The position numbers were made by a program, and so were the translations under genes. From positions 3,286,001 through 3,350,000 of the forward strand of contig JAJFPB010000006.1 of assembly GCA_020881915.1 (NCBI GenBank): a stretch of DNA of 64,000 bases, given 5' to 3'. Under the pieces are notes generated by a model that worked only from the letters and a program-made list of their open reading frames with translations, was not told where the DNA came from and did not search any database. Source of the stretch: Paramyrothecium sp. XJ0827. Its lineage: Eukaryota > Ascomycota > Sordariomycetes > Hypocreales > Stachybotryaceae. This document shows, one piece after another, positions 31,496-43,223 of the stretch (position 1 is its first letter; each line of letters opens with the position of its first letter).

Positions 31496-33294
31496 ATGTC
31501 CGGTGTTCAGTTGTGTAGCTTGGAGGTAACTGCGTGGGCTTTGTTGCATAACTAACGATCAGAATAAGTCAACGGAACCACCTGTTTACACCCTCGCTGA
31601 GGGAAAGCCTGTGCAAGACCCGACTTCGTCGATCGTCTTGCGTGGACCGAAGGTCAAGGGTGGTGGCTTGGCTCTACTAGAAGATACCCAGCTCATCGAA
31701 ACGCTTGCCCACTTTCCACGAGAAAGAATTCCCGAAAGGTCAGAGCTATTGCCAGTGATAATATGATGGAAAACTTCAAGCAAACTGACTGAATCACAGA
31801 GTCGTACATGCTAAAGCCGCTGGTGCTTGGGGTGAATTTGAGTGCACTCATGATATCACGGACTGGTGCTCGGCTGCTCCCTTTAGCAAGGTGGGCAAGA
31901 AGACTGAAGTCTTGGCTCGTTTATCGACAGTCGCTGGAGAGAAGGGCTCTTCTGATACCCTGCGCGACATTAGGGGCTTCGCCTTGAAGTTCAAGACCGA
32001 GGAGGGTAACTGGGACTTTGTCGGCAACGACCTCCCTGTCTTCTTCATCAGGGATCCGGCCAAGTTCCCTTCGTTGAACAGGTCGCACAAGCGTCACCCT
32101 CAGACTGCTGTCGCGGACTCGAGCATGTTCTGGGACTTCCACAACCACAACCAGGAGGGTGCCCATTGTCTTATGCAATTGTTTGGACCTCGTGGCGTGC
32201 CACGGTCGCTGCGCCACGTCAACGGCTTTGGAAATCACACATTCAAGTTTGGAAAGCCCGAGGACGGCTCTTTCAAGTATGTCAAGATCCACTTCAAGCC
32301 TTCCGACGGCATCAAGACCCTGTCTGCCGAAGACGCCGTCCGCCTCGCCGGCGAGGAGCCAGACTACCACATCAAAGACATGTACAACGCCATCGAAAGG
32401 GGCGAATACCCTGAGTGGACGATGATGCTGCAGGTGATGGATCCCAAGGAGGCCGAGGACTACCGTTGGAACATTTTCGATATCACCAAGATTTGGCCGC
32501 ACAAGGATTATCCCTTGATTCCGGTTGGAAAGTTGACACTAAAGAAGAATCCTGAGAACCACTTCCAAGATATCGAACAAGCCGCATTCTCGCCATCTAC
32601 CTTGATTCCGGGCATTGGACCATCCGCGGATATCATGCTGCACGCCCGTATGTTCAGCTACCCCGACGCGGCGCGATATCGCGTTGGTCCAAACTACCAG
32701 CAGCTGCCCTGCAATCGACCGCTTAACGTCTACTCACCATACCAACGTGACGGGCCCATGCGCGTAGACGGCAATTATGGTTCCGATCCTGATTATGGTA
32801 CGTGTCACAACTTGGGCGCAAATTCGCTTTTGAATTTCATACCGGGTGACTGGCCTCATAACTGACATTTTACCAGTTCGTTCATCATTCCGCAAGGTCA
32901 GAAGCGGTCCTGCAGATGTTGCCCACGACGACTGGGTCGGACAAGTCTCCGCTTTTTCGTCAGATGTCGTCGACGAAGACTGGGAGCAACCACGCAACCT
33001 GTGGAAGATTTTCAAGGACAACGGCGACGATGAGAAGTTCATCCAGAACGTTGCCTCGCACCTGGGCAAGGCGCTGCCTGAAGTGCAAGAAGATACGATC
33101 AGTAAGTTCGAGGCCACGCTGAAGTTGAAATGGCGCCGGGAACAGATGCTGACCATGCTTGCACAGAGATGTGGGGACAGGTGAACGAAGAGATCACGAA
33201 GCGGCTTGATGAGGCTTTAAAGAAGGTGGCTTGTCAGGCAGATCACTCCAAGGCACCGCCAAGCCAGACAGCGTTGGCGCGTAACAGGAAGTAG
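31496..33294 (+). CDS. Monofunctional haem catalase, small-subunit type
   Basis: Five exons: 31496-31525, 31563-31738, 31800-32797, 32877-33101 and 33167-33294. Together they give 518 residues, the usual length of small-subunit catalases. The first intron is only 37 bases but has CTAAC and CAG. The active-site segment RVVHAKAAGAWGEFE carries the catalytic His; the common form is VVHAKGAG. FWDFHNHNQEGAHCLMQLF holds the distal Asn region, and RMFSYPDAARYRVGPNYQQL carries the Tyr haem ligand. It converts hydrogen peroxide to water and oxygen. The C-terminus ARNRK is not a peroxisomal targeting signal and no signal peptide is present, so a cytosolic location is likely. It may protect against peroxide made by the two neighbouring flavoenzymes. 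Intact. Confidence 0.93.
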
Positions 33295-33533
33295 GATTGT
33301 CACATATCGTGTCTGTGACGGATTTCTCAGAGCTGCGTTCTGAAGGATCCTGCACTAGGCTCTCACGGACTTTACGTTAGAATGTATAAAAAAAACTTCA
33401 CGACAAGGACAAACATTGTTCCTGAGCAGACGCTCCTTCTATGCCTTCTGAGATGGTCGTTGTTCTGGTGTATGGTGAGGTTCCACCTAAGAGATAGCTA
33501 GCGAAGGCTTGAACTTGGCGTGATTTGATTTTC

Positions 33534-33860
33534 TTACGGCTCTGTAATACTGAGAAGACGGAGTCCAGGATTTCCTTGCAAAATACTCTGTTCACTGAGA
33601 ATACGAAGTGCGATGACTAGGATTACCTGGAAAAGCTCTTGAAGAAATAGTTCCTCGTACTCTCGTTCATTCATGTCTAACCTTTTCTCCATTGCCGCTT
33701 TTTGTTCCTGCTCTACCATTCTATTAGATTCCAATGTGTCTACGTCTTGAATGGGAACCATTGTTCTTTGCAGGAAATCTATTTTGTGCGCCAGTAGTAA
33801 ATTACGTTGGCAACTGGTGAACGAGAAATAGGGACCGCAAAGTTGTGCTGTCTCATATGA
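33534..33860 (-). other. Unassigned open frame, possible exon of a lost gene
   Basis: A 109-codon stretch on the minus strand is open, with an internal ATG at 33761. It reads HKIDFLQRTMVPIQDVDTLE, then EKRLDMNEREYEELFLQELF, with regular charged residues unlike random sequence. No start with promoter context and no clear splice partner were found. I recognise no family. It may be an exon of an eroded gene at the border between the accessory and conserved halves. Confidence 0.3.
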
Positions 33861-34306
33861 CTAGCAATAGCACGAGAAAACAATTTGAAGTATTTAAAGC
33901 TTACTTACAAGATATTATTATCCTTGAAGTTTTATTCTTATGTACAGGAAGTATGATTATTGCATCATTCATTTGTAGTATTCTTTGTCTACGGCGTTGC
34001 TTGGCCGGGATGTTCCCGTGGAGGCGAGGCATGTGGGGGCCACCAAAGACTGCGGCCCCATAACTGCTCGGGTTTTGTCACTCATCGAAACTCCTCGCGG
34101 TATGACGTGGTGCAGGATTTGCATCAACTTCACCTTGCGCGACATACAGTAGACTCGAGCTGGCGTTGATCGGACTCTTCTTATAACACAGTGCTTTGAG
34201 ATCACCGAATTCTGTGGCTTGTGCCCGAAGAGTTGAAAGACAGGACAGCTTGGCCATTGATTAGGGCTCACACAAACGAAGCCTCACCACCCAACGACTC
34301 TCAACC

Positions 34307-35317
34307 ATGGCCAAACAAGGCACCGCGTCCTTTGCGACGCCGCTCCCGCAGGGTCCACGCTCCGAGGTGCTCGAATGGCGCTTCCCCAAGCCCCACCACC
34401 AGTACGTGCTCACCGGGCGGTCGAGGGCGGCGTGGCACACGTCCTTTGTGATCCCGCAGCTCAACCTGCTGCTCGACGCCGGCCTGTGCGTCAACAAGGT
34501 GCGCCCGAAGCACATCTTCCTCACGCACGGCCACAGCGACCACACGCTGCTGGCGCCCGCCTTTGTCACGCGCGACGACCCCCCCGACATCTACTGCCCC
34601 GCCGAGGTCAAGGGCGTGCTCAACGACTTCATCCTGGCCAAGTCGATCCTCAACAAGGGCGGCCTGCTGGGCGTCGACGACGCCGAGAGGCAAGGCTACC
34701 TCAAGGAGGGCGAGCAGGTCGTGTCCGCCAACGACGACGGGAAGCGGAGCAACGCCGAGCTGGCCTGGCTCAAGACTCACGCCACCTATGGCCTGAAGGA
34801 CGGCGACGTGGTGGACTTGCGGAGAGCGAAGAGCATCACGGCGACGGCCTTCAGCTGCGACCACACGGTCCCGTGCCTGGGCTACGTCTTCAGCACGACG
34901 TCGCACCGCCTCCGGCCCGAGTTCACCTCGCTCCCCGGCCCGCAGCTCAAGGCCCTGCGCGAGTCGGGCACCGAGCTCACGGCGCCGCACACGACGCCCA
35001 TCTTCGCGTTCCTCGGCGACACGACGGCGGCGACGCTGGCGGCCGGCCCGGCGTGGCTGGAGGCCGGCATCCCCGTCGTCATCACCGAGTGCAGCTTCCT
35101 GCGGGAGGAGCACCACGCGCAGGCGGCGAAGACGAAGCACACGACGTGGGCGGACCTGGAGCCCGTGGTCCGCAGGCACCCGCGGACGACGTTTGTGCTG
35201 ACGCACTTCAGCCTGCGGTACAGCGACGGCGAGATCGCGGCCTTCTTCAAGGCGCTGCCCGACCCGCCCAGCAACATCGTCGTCTGGGCCGACGCGGAGG
35301 CCACGGATGGGGCGTGA
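34307..35317 (+). CDS. Metallo-beta-lactamase fold hydrolase, RNase Z-like
   Basis: Single exon, 336 residues, starting in context CAACCATGGCC. The metal-binding motif FLTHGHSDHTLL (HxHxDH) is at about residue 72. Further ligands are likely in AFSCDHTVPCLGYVF, AFLGDTTAATL and FVLTHFSLRYS. This layout matches short tRNase Z-type enzymes, which cut the 3' trailer of tRNA precursors. No zinc-exosite flexible arm is obvious, but the segment after CPAEVKGVLNDFI may serve. The gene is very GC-rich compared with the spacer before it and marks the start of the conserved half of the window. It could instead be a related hydrolase of unknown substrate. Confidence 0.85.
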   Translation: MAKQGTASFATPLPQGPRSEVLEWRFPKPHHQYVLTGRSRAAWHTSFVIPQLNLLLDAGLCVNKVRPKHIFLTHGHSDHTLLAPAFVTRDDPPDIYCPAEVKGVLNDFILAKSILNKGGLLGVDDAERQGYLKEGEQVVSANDDGKRSNAELAWLKTHATYGLKDGDVVDLRRAKSITATAFSCDHTVPCLGYVFSTTSHRLRPEFTSLPGPQLKALRESGTELTAPHTTPIFAFLGDTTAATLAAGPAWLEAGIPVVITECSFLREEHHAQAAKTKHTTWADLEPVVRRHPRTTFVLTHFSLRYSDGEIAAFFKALPDPPSNIVVWADAEATDGA

Positions 35318-37652
35318 TCCGGAGCCGGAGGCAAGAAATCAAGATTGGGCGGTACTGCGTCGAGTGCGGCCGACGCTTGGCTTTCGCTCGCCGAGGAAAG
35401 CTTGAGCACGGGCTGATCCGACGGAACAAACCGAAGCCCAAATCTCGGTCAATGACCGGTCAGGCCAGGCCAGATCAGGTCAGCCTGTTTTGCCTCCGCG
35501 CAGATTGCATGAGGGTATGTCGACACACATGCCCCAGACCTACACATGCATGCATGCAGGATGTTTGACAGCATGGTGGTTTCAAGAACAGTAGTCCTGC
35601 AAGACACACTGGCAGCGCGTCGGGGGATCTTTTGCGTTCATGCCTCTCAGCAATGCAGCAGCAGCATCAGCAGCAGCAGCATCAGCAGCCCAAAATGCCG
35701 ACCACGCGGCTCCTACCTACATGAACCGCCGCCCGTCGGGGCCTCGTCAATGCCTTGCTCGCCACATGAAATTAAGCGTACTATAAAGCCATGCTATTGT
35801 TTTCCTCGTTTCCACTTTGGGCTTGAACCGTCCACGTAACGCACCCAGGCCTGTTGCCAACTTCCAAGGCACGAATTGGGTGCATTGCCGAGCCGGCGCC
35901 TCCCTCCCTGCGCCGGGCAGCAAGAAAACCAAGACCCGGCCGAAGCTTTCGGGCAATGATCTTCGCGCTCTGCCGCCGCTTGTGGGCGGTCGGCATAAGA
36001 AAGCAAAAGGCGCCGTCGATGTGGAAGCCCTGTTTCAGGCACTGGCTCCTGAGGGACCCGGGACCCTTGGGCGTCCAACGCTAGTTCGGTTGGGCCTTGG
36101 ACACGAATTAGTGAGGCGATCAACAGCCCAAAGCCTCCCAGCCAGAGCATCGAGCCGCCCCACTGTCACTTTCACTGTCCACTGTCCAGCGTCCACTGCC
36201 AGATCGACCGAACACACGCCCCCCCTCCTGTCCCCTCCCCCCCCCAAGGCTGGTCCCCAGTCCGGGGCACTGGGTCCCCCGACCTCTTCTTGCAGCCTGA
36301 CGTTTCTCTCGTCGAGGGCCAAGTTCTCGGCTAGGACTTGTGCCGGCGCACAACGAGCGAAAGCAAATGGAAAACGCAGAGTCTTTCGGAATAGCGCCCT
36401 CCACCAGGAGAGCAAAACCACAGGGCATGCTGCACAATCCTGGGCAAGCCACAATATACGTGCGGAATTTTCAAGGGGTCTTTTCTTTCCTTCACCTGTC
36501 GCTGCACTGGCCGAAGGTCATTTTTCCCACCAATGAGTCGCCCTCCGTGCCTTGCACCCCGTGCATAAACCAGACAACACGGGACACCGCCCGCGGGCGC
36601 TCAGGCTAAACGGGACATGGGCACAAGACCACGGAAGAGAAAGGTCTGTACAAAGAAAGGAGCACTTGGGCAAGACCGCGTAAAATGGCCACATAAATTT
36701 GGGTATAATTTACCAAATTTACGTGGGTATTTCACAGTACGAGTCGACGTCACAGCCCAGCATTGCTAACTTCTCTACTCTCATCTCTTCACACAGTCTC
36801 CCCGGTCCGCGCGCCTGGTGTGCATTCATGCTCCCCGAGTTACTTCATTTATCCACATCTACGGTCCGCGCGCAACCCAGAACCACTTAATCGGAGGGTA
36901 GGGGGGGGAGAGACCCCTTGTTCAGCCGACCCCCCAGGCATGCTCCTTGCTTTGGGCTGCCAGCTCATCGCGCCAAACAAGCGAAGAAGGAAAAAAAGGC
37001 TTTGGAAATGGTTGGACCCAATGGGTGCTGCCCAGCGACCGCTCTCTCGCCCAATTGGTTCCACCGGCCGCCACGAACCACCCACCAGCCGCCCTTTGCA
37101 TCGCAAGCCTCGCGTGAAAACCAGACGAGAGTAGCGAGAGAACTGGCCATGCACACACGCCCCCCACGTCCACCTAGGCCCCCCCTCCTTCCTCCCTCCC
37201 ACCCCAAAGACATGGCTTCATATGCGAGGCCGCCGCCTTCGAGTAGGAAAGGGCGTGCCGTGTATTCCCATATATTAACCTTCCAAACGCTCAACCTTGG
37301 TTCCAGTGTTTCCAACAAACCGTTTCTTGTTCCCCCGCACCCCTTACCGTGTTCGCTTCTCGCCGAGCCGTTCAGCTTATATCAAGGCCTGCGGCCCGCT
37401 TAAAGCTTGACTGTATAAGTCGCCAATCCTCGAACTCAACCACAACCCCCCAACGCCGGTTCACTTCTCTGATCAAGTCGCCCTCGTGTCTTCTGCATCT
37501 CCAAGCCAGAAGCCATCTATCTACACTGCTCTATACTCAAGAGCCAAGCATCGACCACTGTGTTCAGCTACTCCCCGGCTCAACACCACCATCCTCGATC
37601 TACACAACCATCCGCCACCCATCTCGTACATCACGACCACCAACCCCACAAC
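35318..37652. other. Long spacer before small cysteine-rich ORF
   Basis: No gene with convincing support. ORFs here overlap on both strands in GC-rich sequence without domain motifs or splice closure. It contains an interrupted CAG repeat (35654-35690), C-runs near 36240, and a long CT-rich leader before 37653. Confidence 0.4.
35654..35690 (+). repeat. Interrupted CAG trinucleotide repeat
   Basis: GCAGCAGCAGCATCAGCAGC and its continuation form a CAG array with CAT interruptions. No open gene covers it convincingly. Confidence 0.85.
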
Positions 37653-38120
37653 ATGTGTCTCTCCTTCGTCACGAATAGCACCTGCCCCGAGTGCAACAGC
37701 CTCTTCCGCCGCCGCCGCACCTCCGTCCCCTGCTGGAACGGCTCCCTGAGCGCCTGGCGCTTCCACCGCCACGGCCTGAGCTGCCGCTCTTCCCGCTATG
37801 ACCGCGGGCCCGACGAGGTCCGCACCGACGAGTTGTGCTCCGGCTGCGCCGCGGCCAAGACCCGCCGCCGGCAGTCCATCCGCGTCATGACCACGGCCGC
37901 GGCACCTCCGCCCTACGCCTACCGCCACAGCTACATCAGCACCGACCCGAGCCCCTACCGGGACAGCATCGACGGCATCAGCACCGCCAACCTCATCGAT
38001 GCCGGCGTCTCGAGGCACGCCTGCTCTGCCAACAGGGCGAGGTACAGCATGCCGCCCAACGCCTGGGCCGGGTGCGCGCCCGTGCAGGTCGACGGACCCC
38101 GGACGAGGTGGTGTCATTAA
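37653..38120 (+). CDS. Small cysteine/arginine-rich hypothetical protein
   Basis: Single exon of 155 residues from ATG 37653 (CACAACATGTGT). The long leader is pyrimidine- and CA-rich. The N-terminus MCLSFVTNSTCPECNSLF holds a CPEC pair, followed by RRRR and a CSGC pair, so it may bind zinc. No signal peptide or membrane segment. Proteins beginning with such Cys-rich 'MC.sf.t...C' patterns are common, uncharacterised fungal ORFs. I recognise no named family. The reading frame, GC-rich coding bias and leader support it as a real gene. Confidence 0.55.
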   Translation: MCLSFVTNSTCPECNSLFRRRRTSVPCWNGSLSAWRFHRHGLSCRSSRYDRGPDEVRTDELCSGCAAAKTRRRQSIRVMTTAAAPPPYAYRHSYISTDPSPYRDSIDGISTANLIDAGVSRHACSANRARYSMPPNAWAGCAPVQVDGPRTRWCH

Positions 38121-39070
38121 AGATGTCCCTTGCCGCAGGCTTTAGAACCTGTATTTTCGATTTACATTTCGGAGTTCAAGCTTTTACCCAAAGGGATCTA
38201 TCACAGACTGCAAGTCGGTTTGCGCAGCGTCTGCTTTACTTAATTACGCTCGGAGTTAGCGTTGCATTCTGGTCACGATACATGATGTCAACGAGAGCAC
38301 TTCTCACGTCAAGGCTCCTGTTGCCTTTATTTTTTTACCGTTTCTTCACAATGTTCATAGATTGTAACATTCCACATATAAATTATAGACATGTTGAACA
38401 ATTTGGTTCCTACCGCATGTGATGTTGATCGTTACCGAGGTAGCCCCCCTCCTCTAGGTCGTAGCCCAGCAACTCACATTCTCGAGGCGCGATCATTGGA
38501 ACGAGCATCATCCTACTAGTGTACGTAAATCACACCACGTCAAGGCAAACAGATGATTTGAGTTTGATCTCCATCAATTACCCATATAACGAAAAATGGT
38601 AGTCATGGCATGGCTGTGCTCCCAAACGACTCCGAATACATAGTATGTACAAAAAATAGCGCCTGGCCTACTTCGATCTCCATGAAGCTTCCAAACCGGA
38701 TTCGAGCCTTAGATCTCTCCACAAACACGAATATGGCCCCGATGCCATCGTGGCGAACCTGTTTGTTACCGCCCACGCGAATTCCGCTCGCTGGATATGC
38801 GAATAATTTTTGTTCAAAGCAGAAACCAACAGCTCCTTGTGCGACTCCGTGAAAACACCGAGGTGTGAACCATTAAGACGCGTGCATAGCTCTGGGTTTT
38901 AAAAGGTATGTATGGTTAAAAAAGGAGAAATGGGAAACTGTCGCAGAGTGCTTCGGCACCTTTATATTCGTACAGGCATGGTTCCAAAAAGTCGACATGA
39001 CTTGGGCCACGGTAGCCCTCATGATTTGGCGTCATTCATGACTTGAACGGTGGCAAACGAGTGATTACGC
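38121..39070. other. Convergent 3' spacer
   Basis: Lies between the ends of the small ORF and the glycosyltransferase gene. AT-rich 3' flanks; no gene recognised. Confidence 0.45.
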
Positions 39071-40524
39071 CTAAGGGCGCTTCATGAGCTCCTGCTCGGT
39101 CATGTAGTAGAAGGGCTTCTCGTCCAGGAAACGCTGGTGAAGCTCCTCAAGGTAAGGACCGGGCATCTGGGCGCCGACGGTGGCCTTGATCCAGCTGCTC
39201 TTTCCAGTCCACAGGTGACGGATGAACTTGCCCTCGCAGCCAGAGTGGCTCTCGGGGAATCCGTTAGCCTCGGTGCAGGGCAGGTTCCTGATGTCCTCGG
39301 GGTAATCATAGCGGGTGAAGGTGCCGAAGCCGCCCTGATCGGTGGGGCGACCAGGTCCGTTGGTGCGGAAAATGACACAGTCGGGGTGCTTGCCGTCCTC
39401 CTCGGGGCAGTTTTGCCAGGCATCCAAGATCTCAAAAGTCTTCTTGTTGTTTTGGGCCACGATGAAACCGGTGTTGAGGTAGACCTTGCCAAACTTGTCC
39501 TTGTTGTTGGGCGCATCAGGATCGAAAGCGAGGGCCAGGGAGTTGTTGGTAGGGTGGAGACCCCAGTAGTTCATCAGCCACTCAAAGGGAAGGTCAAGGT
39601 GGTTGAAGATGGCGTCGGAGTCCAGGTAGAGGCAGGCCTCGTGCTCCTTGAGAATCTTGGTCATGATGGGAGGCTTCTTCCACGAGTTACGGCGGTCGGG
39701 GTAAGCATCAATGTTGATGTAGTAGTACTTGTAGCCGTGGATTTTGGCTTCAAGACGTCAGTTTCAAGACGGTCCTCAGCTGGGGAATTCTTTGCTTACC
39801 GTAAACCCAGTGGTTGAGAAGACCAAGCGACAGACCGTGGACCTTTTCAGGGTTGTTCCAGGACATCTTCTCCGGTCCCCAGATCTGACCAGTTTCGTTA
39901 AAAGGCCGGTTATCCAGGTCGATGATGCAGATCTTCTCGCGCTGGAGTTCCTTCCAGCGGATGGGAATCTCCTCCTTGATGTTGAAGTCGACAGCGCCCC
40001 AAGCCTTGTACTTTCGGGAGTCAACCTTGGTCCAAGGCTTGATCATCTTGTCGAAGTAGAACTTGACGATATCAGACATGGGAACATCGGGAGTGGTGGT
40101 GGGGTCGTTGGTGGTCGGGGGAGGGCGCTCTGGCTCTTCCTTCTCCTCGTCCTCTTCCTCAGTCTTGACGGGCTCCTTGGGCTTAGTAGGCTCCTCGGGC
40201 TTCTTGGACTCGGGGACGTGTTCAGGAGCAGGGTCAGCGGGAGGCGGGGGAGGCTGCTTCTCGGGAGGCGTGATGGTGTTGCTGTCGTCAACGATGGCAG
40301 TGGGGGGCTTCTGCACACTGGTGGATGTCAGCACGGGGAATGCGCGACGAGCAGAAGGAAGCCATGCGACGGGGGCGCGCAGCTAGAAACACTTACTTGG
40401 ACGGCACCTCCTGGAACGAGTCCATGTGGTTGTAGACGAGGCCAATGAAGATGGCCATGAAGACGACCGCTCCCACGAAGAGAGCGGTCATCTTGGAAGA
40501 CCGCAGCTGGTTGCCGAAGATCAT
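39071..40524 (-). CDS. GT34 family alpha-mannosyl/galactosyltransferase (GMA12/MNN10 type)
   Basis: Three exons, 40524-40397, 40317-39800 and 39747-39071, give 440 residues. A short cytoplasmic tail precedes a membrane anchor (TALFVGAVVFMAIFIGLVY), making a type II Golgi protein. A Pro/Glu/Lys-rich stem follows (about residues 50-110). The catalytic domain has KYYYINIDAYPDRR and the metal-binding DSDA motif (EACLYLDSDAIFNHLD), then LNTGFIVAQNN and HLWTGKSSWIKA. This is the GT34 pattern of enzymes that add alpha-1,6-mannose (Mnn10/Mnn11) or alpha-galactose (Gma12) to glycoproteins. Which sugar is used cannot be told. All phases close; intact. Confidence 0.9.
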
Positions 40525-43223
40525 CGCGTCTGCATGCTCTGTCGGCCGACGAAATAGCTAAGGCGAACCGGGGGAAATGATTCAAGGCGGCGCGGCGACT
40601 CGAGTGAGGTCAAGCGACAGGCCGAGACACGAAGAAAGGAAGACACGATCCAATCTATAATTAACGAGGGACACGGAAGGAGAAAAGGTAGGAGAAGGAA
40701 AAAAAGCGAGCGGTCGGAAAGAAAACCGGGGATCGAGGACTCTGGGGCGGGCGCCCGATATTAGATGCGTCGACTTAATAACTATGCCACTAGATTGCGG
40801 ACGTAAAAAAAAGAAATGGAGAAAATGCGGCTGGTAGGGGGGAAAGGAGAGGGAGAGGAGACGGCGAGAAATGGATGACCGCTGAAAGGGGCTCCTGTCA
40901 GCGAAGCTGTGGACGAGGAGGGGGCGTAGCTGCTTCCTGCTGGGTCCTGGGCGCCACGCATGGGATGGGACAGGACAGCACTGGATAAGGCGAAATGATA
41001 ACTTACTGGACGGGATTGAAGGATTCGTGATTGGAAGGACCACGGCACGAAAGCGAGTGGGAAAAAAAATAGGGGAAAAGACAAGGGGCTTGGCGACGCC
41101 ACGGATTGGAGGGCCAGGCATCGACCGGGGCGGAGGATTGGGGACAGGCCAGGACCAACCAGGGATGGCGGCGACTCTTGGCAAGGAATTTTTGATGGAT
41201 GGATTAGATTGAAAAGGAGTTGGAGGGGGCCGCGCCCAGCGAACGACCAAGGACCAAGAAGTACGTTGAGATCCATACAACGGAGCCGTGCAGATAAGAA
41301 ACAACGAGAGAAGCAGATGCAGAAGCAAAAGGCGGGATGAGACCATCCTCAGATCGGACCAGTCGAGGCGAGGCGAGGCGAGACGAGACGTGCCTCAGGG
41401 AGACGCCGTTTCCGTCAAACTCACCTCACATCACTTCACCTCATCAAAATGCCACGCAAACATTGGCAGATTCCGGGGCGAAGACCAGGTCGACGTAAGC
41501 CCAGCACCACGAGACACAGCACACGGGGCTCCGAGACATGATTGGCCTCAAGAGTCCCCAGCGTCCTTCGTGTGGCGACGCAGGACTACGGCAAATGGCA
41601 GCAAATCACCTTACCCATGGGCCCCTAAGGCTAGGTAACCAAACCATGCTGTCCGTCTCCTCCTCGAGTGGATGGGACCAAGCCCAGGGCCAAGCGAAAC
41701 CGGGGGAGCGTGTGCGCGCGCCCAGTGCTGCAGCGCAATTTGCAATCCAAAAAAAACTTCACATGGTGCTGTCGCAGAGAGAAGAACTCCACTTGTTGCT
41801 AAGTCATGTTCGGCTGAGACGGGCTGTCGTGGGAGGAGGGAAGAGGGAGCAGCGAGGAGGGCGGCGAGGTGGGCAACTGGCGAAGCGACCGCAACAGTGC
41901 ATTCGCCAGATGAGACAGTATGACAGTCCTTTGTCTCGTCTGGGGCTGAGAGGAAGCGCATGTGTGGCACGGCACTAGAACGAAGCAGCCAGCCTGCCTG
42001 CCAGGGGACTTGACGTGAGCATTGGAGAGAAGACCAGGGGATCTTTTGTCCTTAGTCAGGTTCTCGGTTTCGAGATAAAGAGACGAGACCAGACCAGAGC
42101 CAACCAACGCAGGTCGATGCAGATGCAGGGCATGAATGGGCCTCGCACTACTCTCTGGACAGGGTGCTGTACCCATCATTCCCATAGGCGCACATCACTG
42201 GACTGTATCACTATGTCCTGCGCCGCAGAGACAAAAGCGCTGCGTCTCTCGATCGAAAGCACAGTCCCCCAAGAAGTCCCCACCATGAGCAATGCGGCGA
42301 AATACCAGGACCCCTTTGCTGCGCTCGCGCGCGTGTGCCGCTTGTTCAGCCTTGGCAGGCAAAAAAGCAGACCAGAGCAGAGACAGGACGTCCTGGGCGA
42401 GATTTCGATGATGCTAAGCTCGCGCTGCTTGTGCTGCTAGTGCTTAGAAGAGACAAGTCGCAAAGGATATCAGCGCCGGAGTTGCGGGGCGCCCGAGGGA
42501 TCCGGCGCCAACCAGCCGCAGCCAGCCATTTCGTTTTTATTTATTTACCTTATTTCATTGAGTTTTGCCTTTGAGTTCGTATCTCTTCCGTCGCGTGCCT
42601 GTGAGCATTATCACCCTGCCACGCAGAACTGCCCGGAAGGCTTGTTTCCTGGGCTCGTATTCAACGCCATGCAATGCGGACCGCTCCATGCAGCAGCACA
42701 TCACATTTTTCGCTTTGGCTTGCCCCATCACATGCCGGCTGCAGGAGCTGATTTGGCGGCTGGCGTTAATTTAAATTCGTTCCAAGCAAACCTCCTATTC
42801 CCGGGAGATTGCCCACTTGGCTCCATTAGGCGAGCCGGGCCCTCAACGGGAATAGCGTCTCGTCGCTTTGCTGCCAGCCTTACAGGGCAGCAGCAGCCCG
42901 TGGCCCGAAAGGAGAACCAAATTCGAGGGCCAGACATCCACGAGGAGAACGCGGACACGTTGATGTGATTGTCTACGCAGCAGCCCTTCACGATCTGCAC
43001 TGACAATGGATGATTTGCTGGTTTTATTTCTGTATTCGTGCTCTCATCCCCTCTTGCGCCATCATCCCTTACGTTTCATCGAGAAATCCTAAAAGATTAT
43101 CCTAATTCTTGGCCTGGGCTTCTCAACAATTACATGCTGCTATTACATCCTCTTTCCCCAACTCGCATAACTGCGCCGTCACAATGTCTCACCTCTTCTT
43201 CTTGGACGTGCCGGGATCCGTCC
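40525..43223. other. Long spacer upstream of GT34 gene
   Basis: No supported gene. A 254-codon minus-strand ORF at 40582-41346 lies in the likely long 5' leader of the GT34 gene. It is low-complexity Ser/Pro/Arg-rich without motifs, so I leave it out. A GGCGA-type simple repeat lies at about 41366-41390. ORFs at 41.5-42.9 kb on both strands overlap and lack motifs. Confidence 0.4.

Noticed and set aside
34301..35206. 301-codon minus-strand ORF, and a 397-codon plus-strand ORF in another frame, over the metallo-beta-lactamase gene
   Set aside because: Both are GC-rich shadows of the MBL gene, with Arg/Ala/Gly-rich low-complexity translation and no motifs. The MBL frame has the HxHxDH site.
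39137..40448. Plus-strand ORFs of 226 and 234 codons over the GT34 gene
   Set aside because: Antisense shadows of a gene with an anchor, DSDA motif and closed splice phases.
40582..41346. 254-codon minus-strand ORF starting with a signal-peptide-like segment
   Set aside because: Low-complexity Ser/Pro/Leu-rich sequence in the likely leader of the GT34 gene. No motif and no conserved pattern beyond the hydrophobic start.
41366..41390. GGCGA-type repeat considered as a regulatory array
   Set aside because: Too short and imperfect, and no gene start close by.
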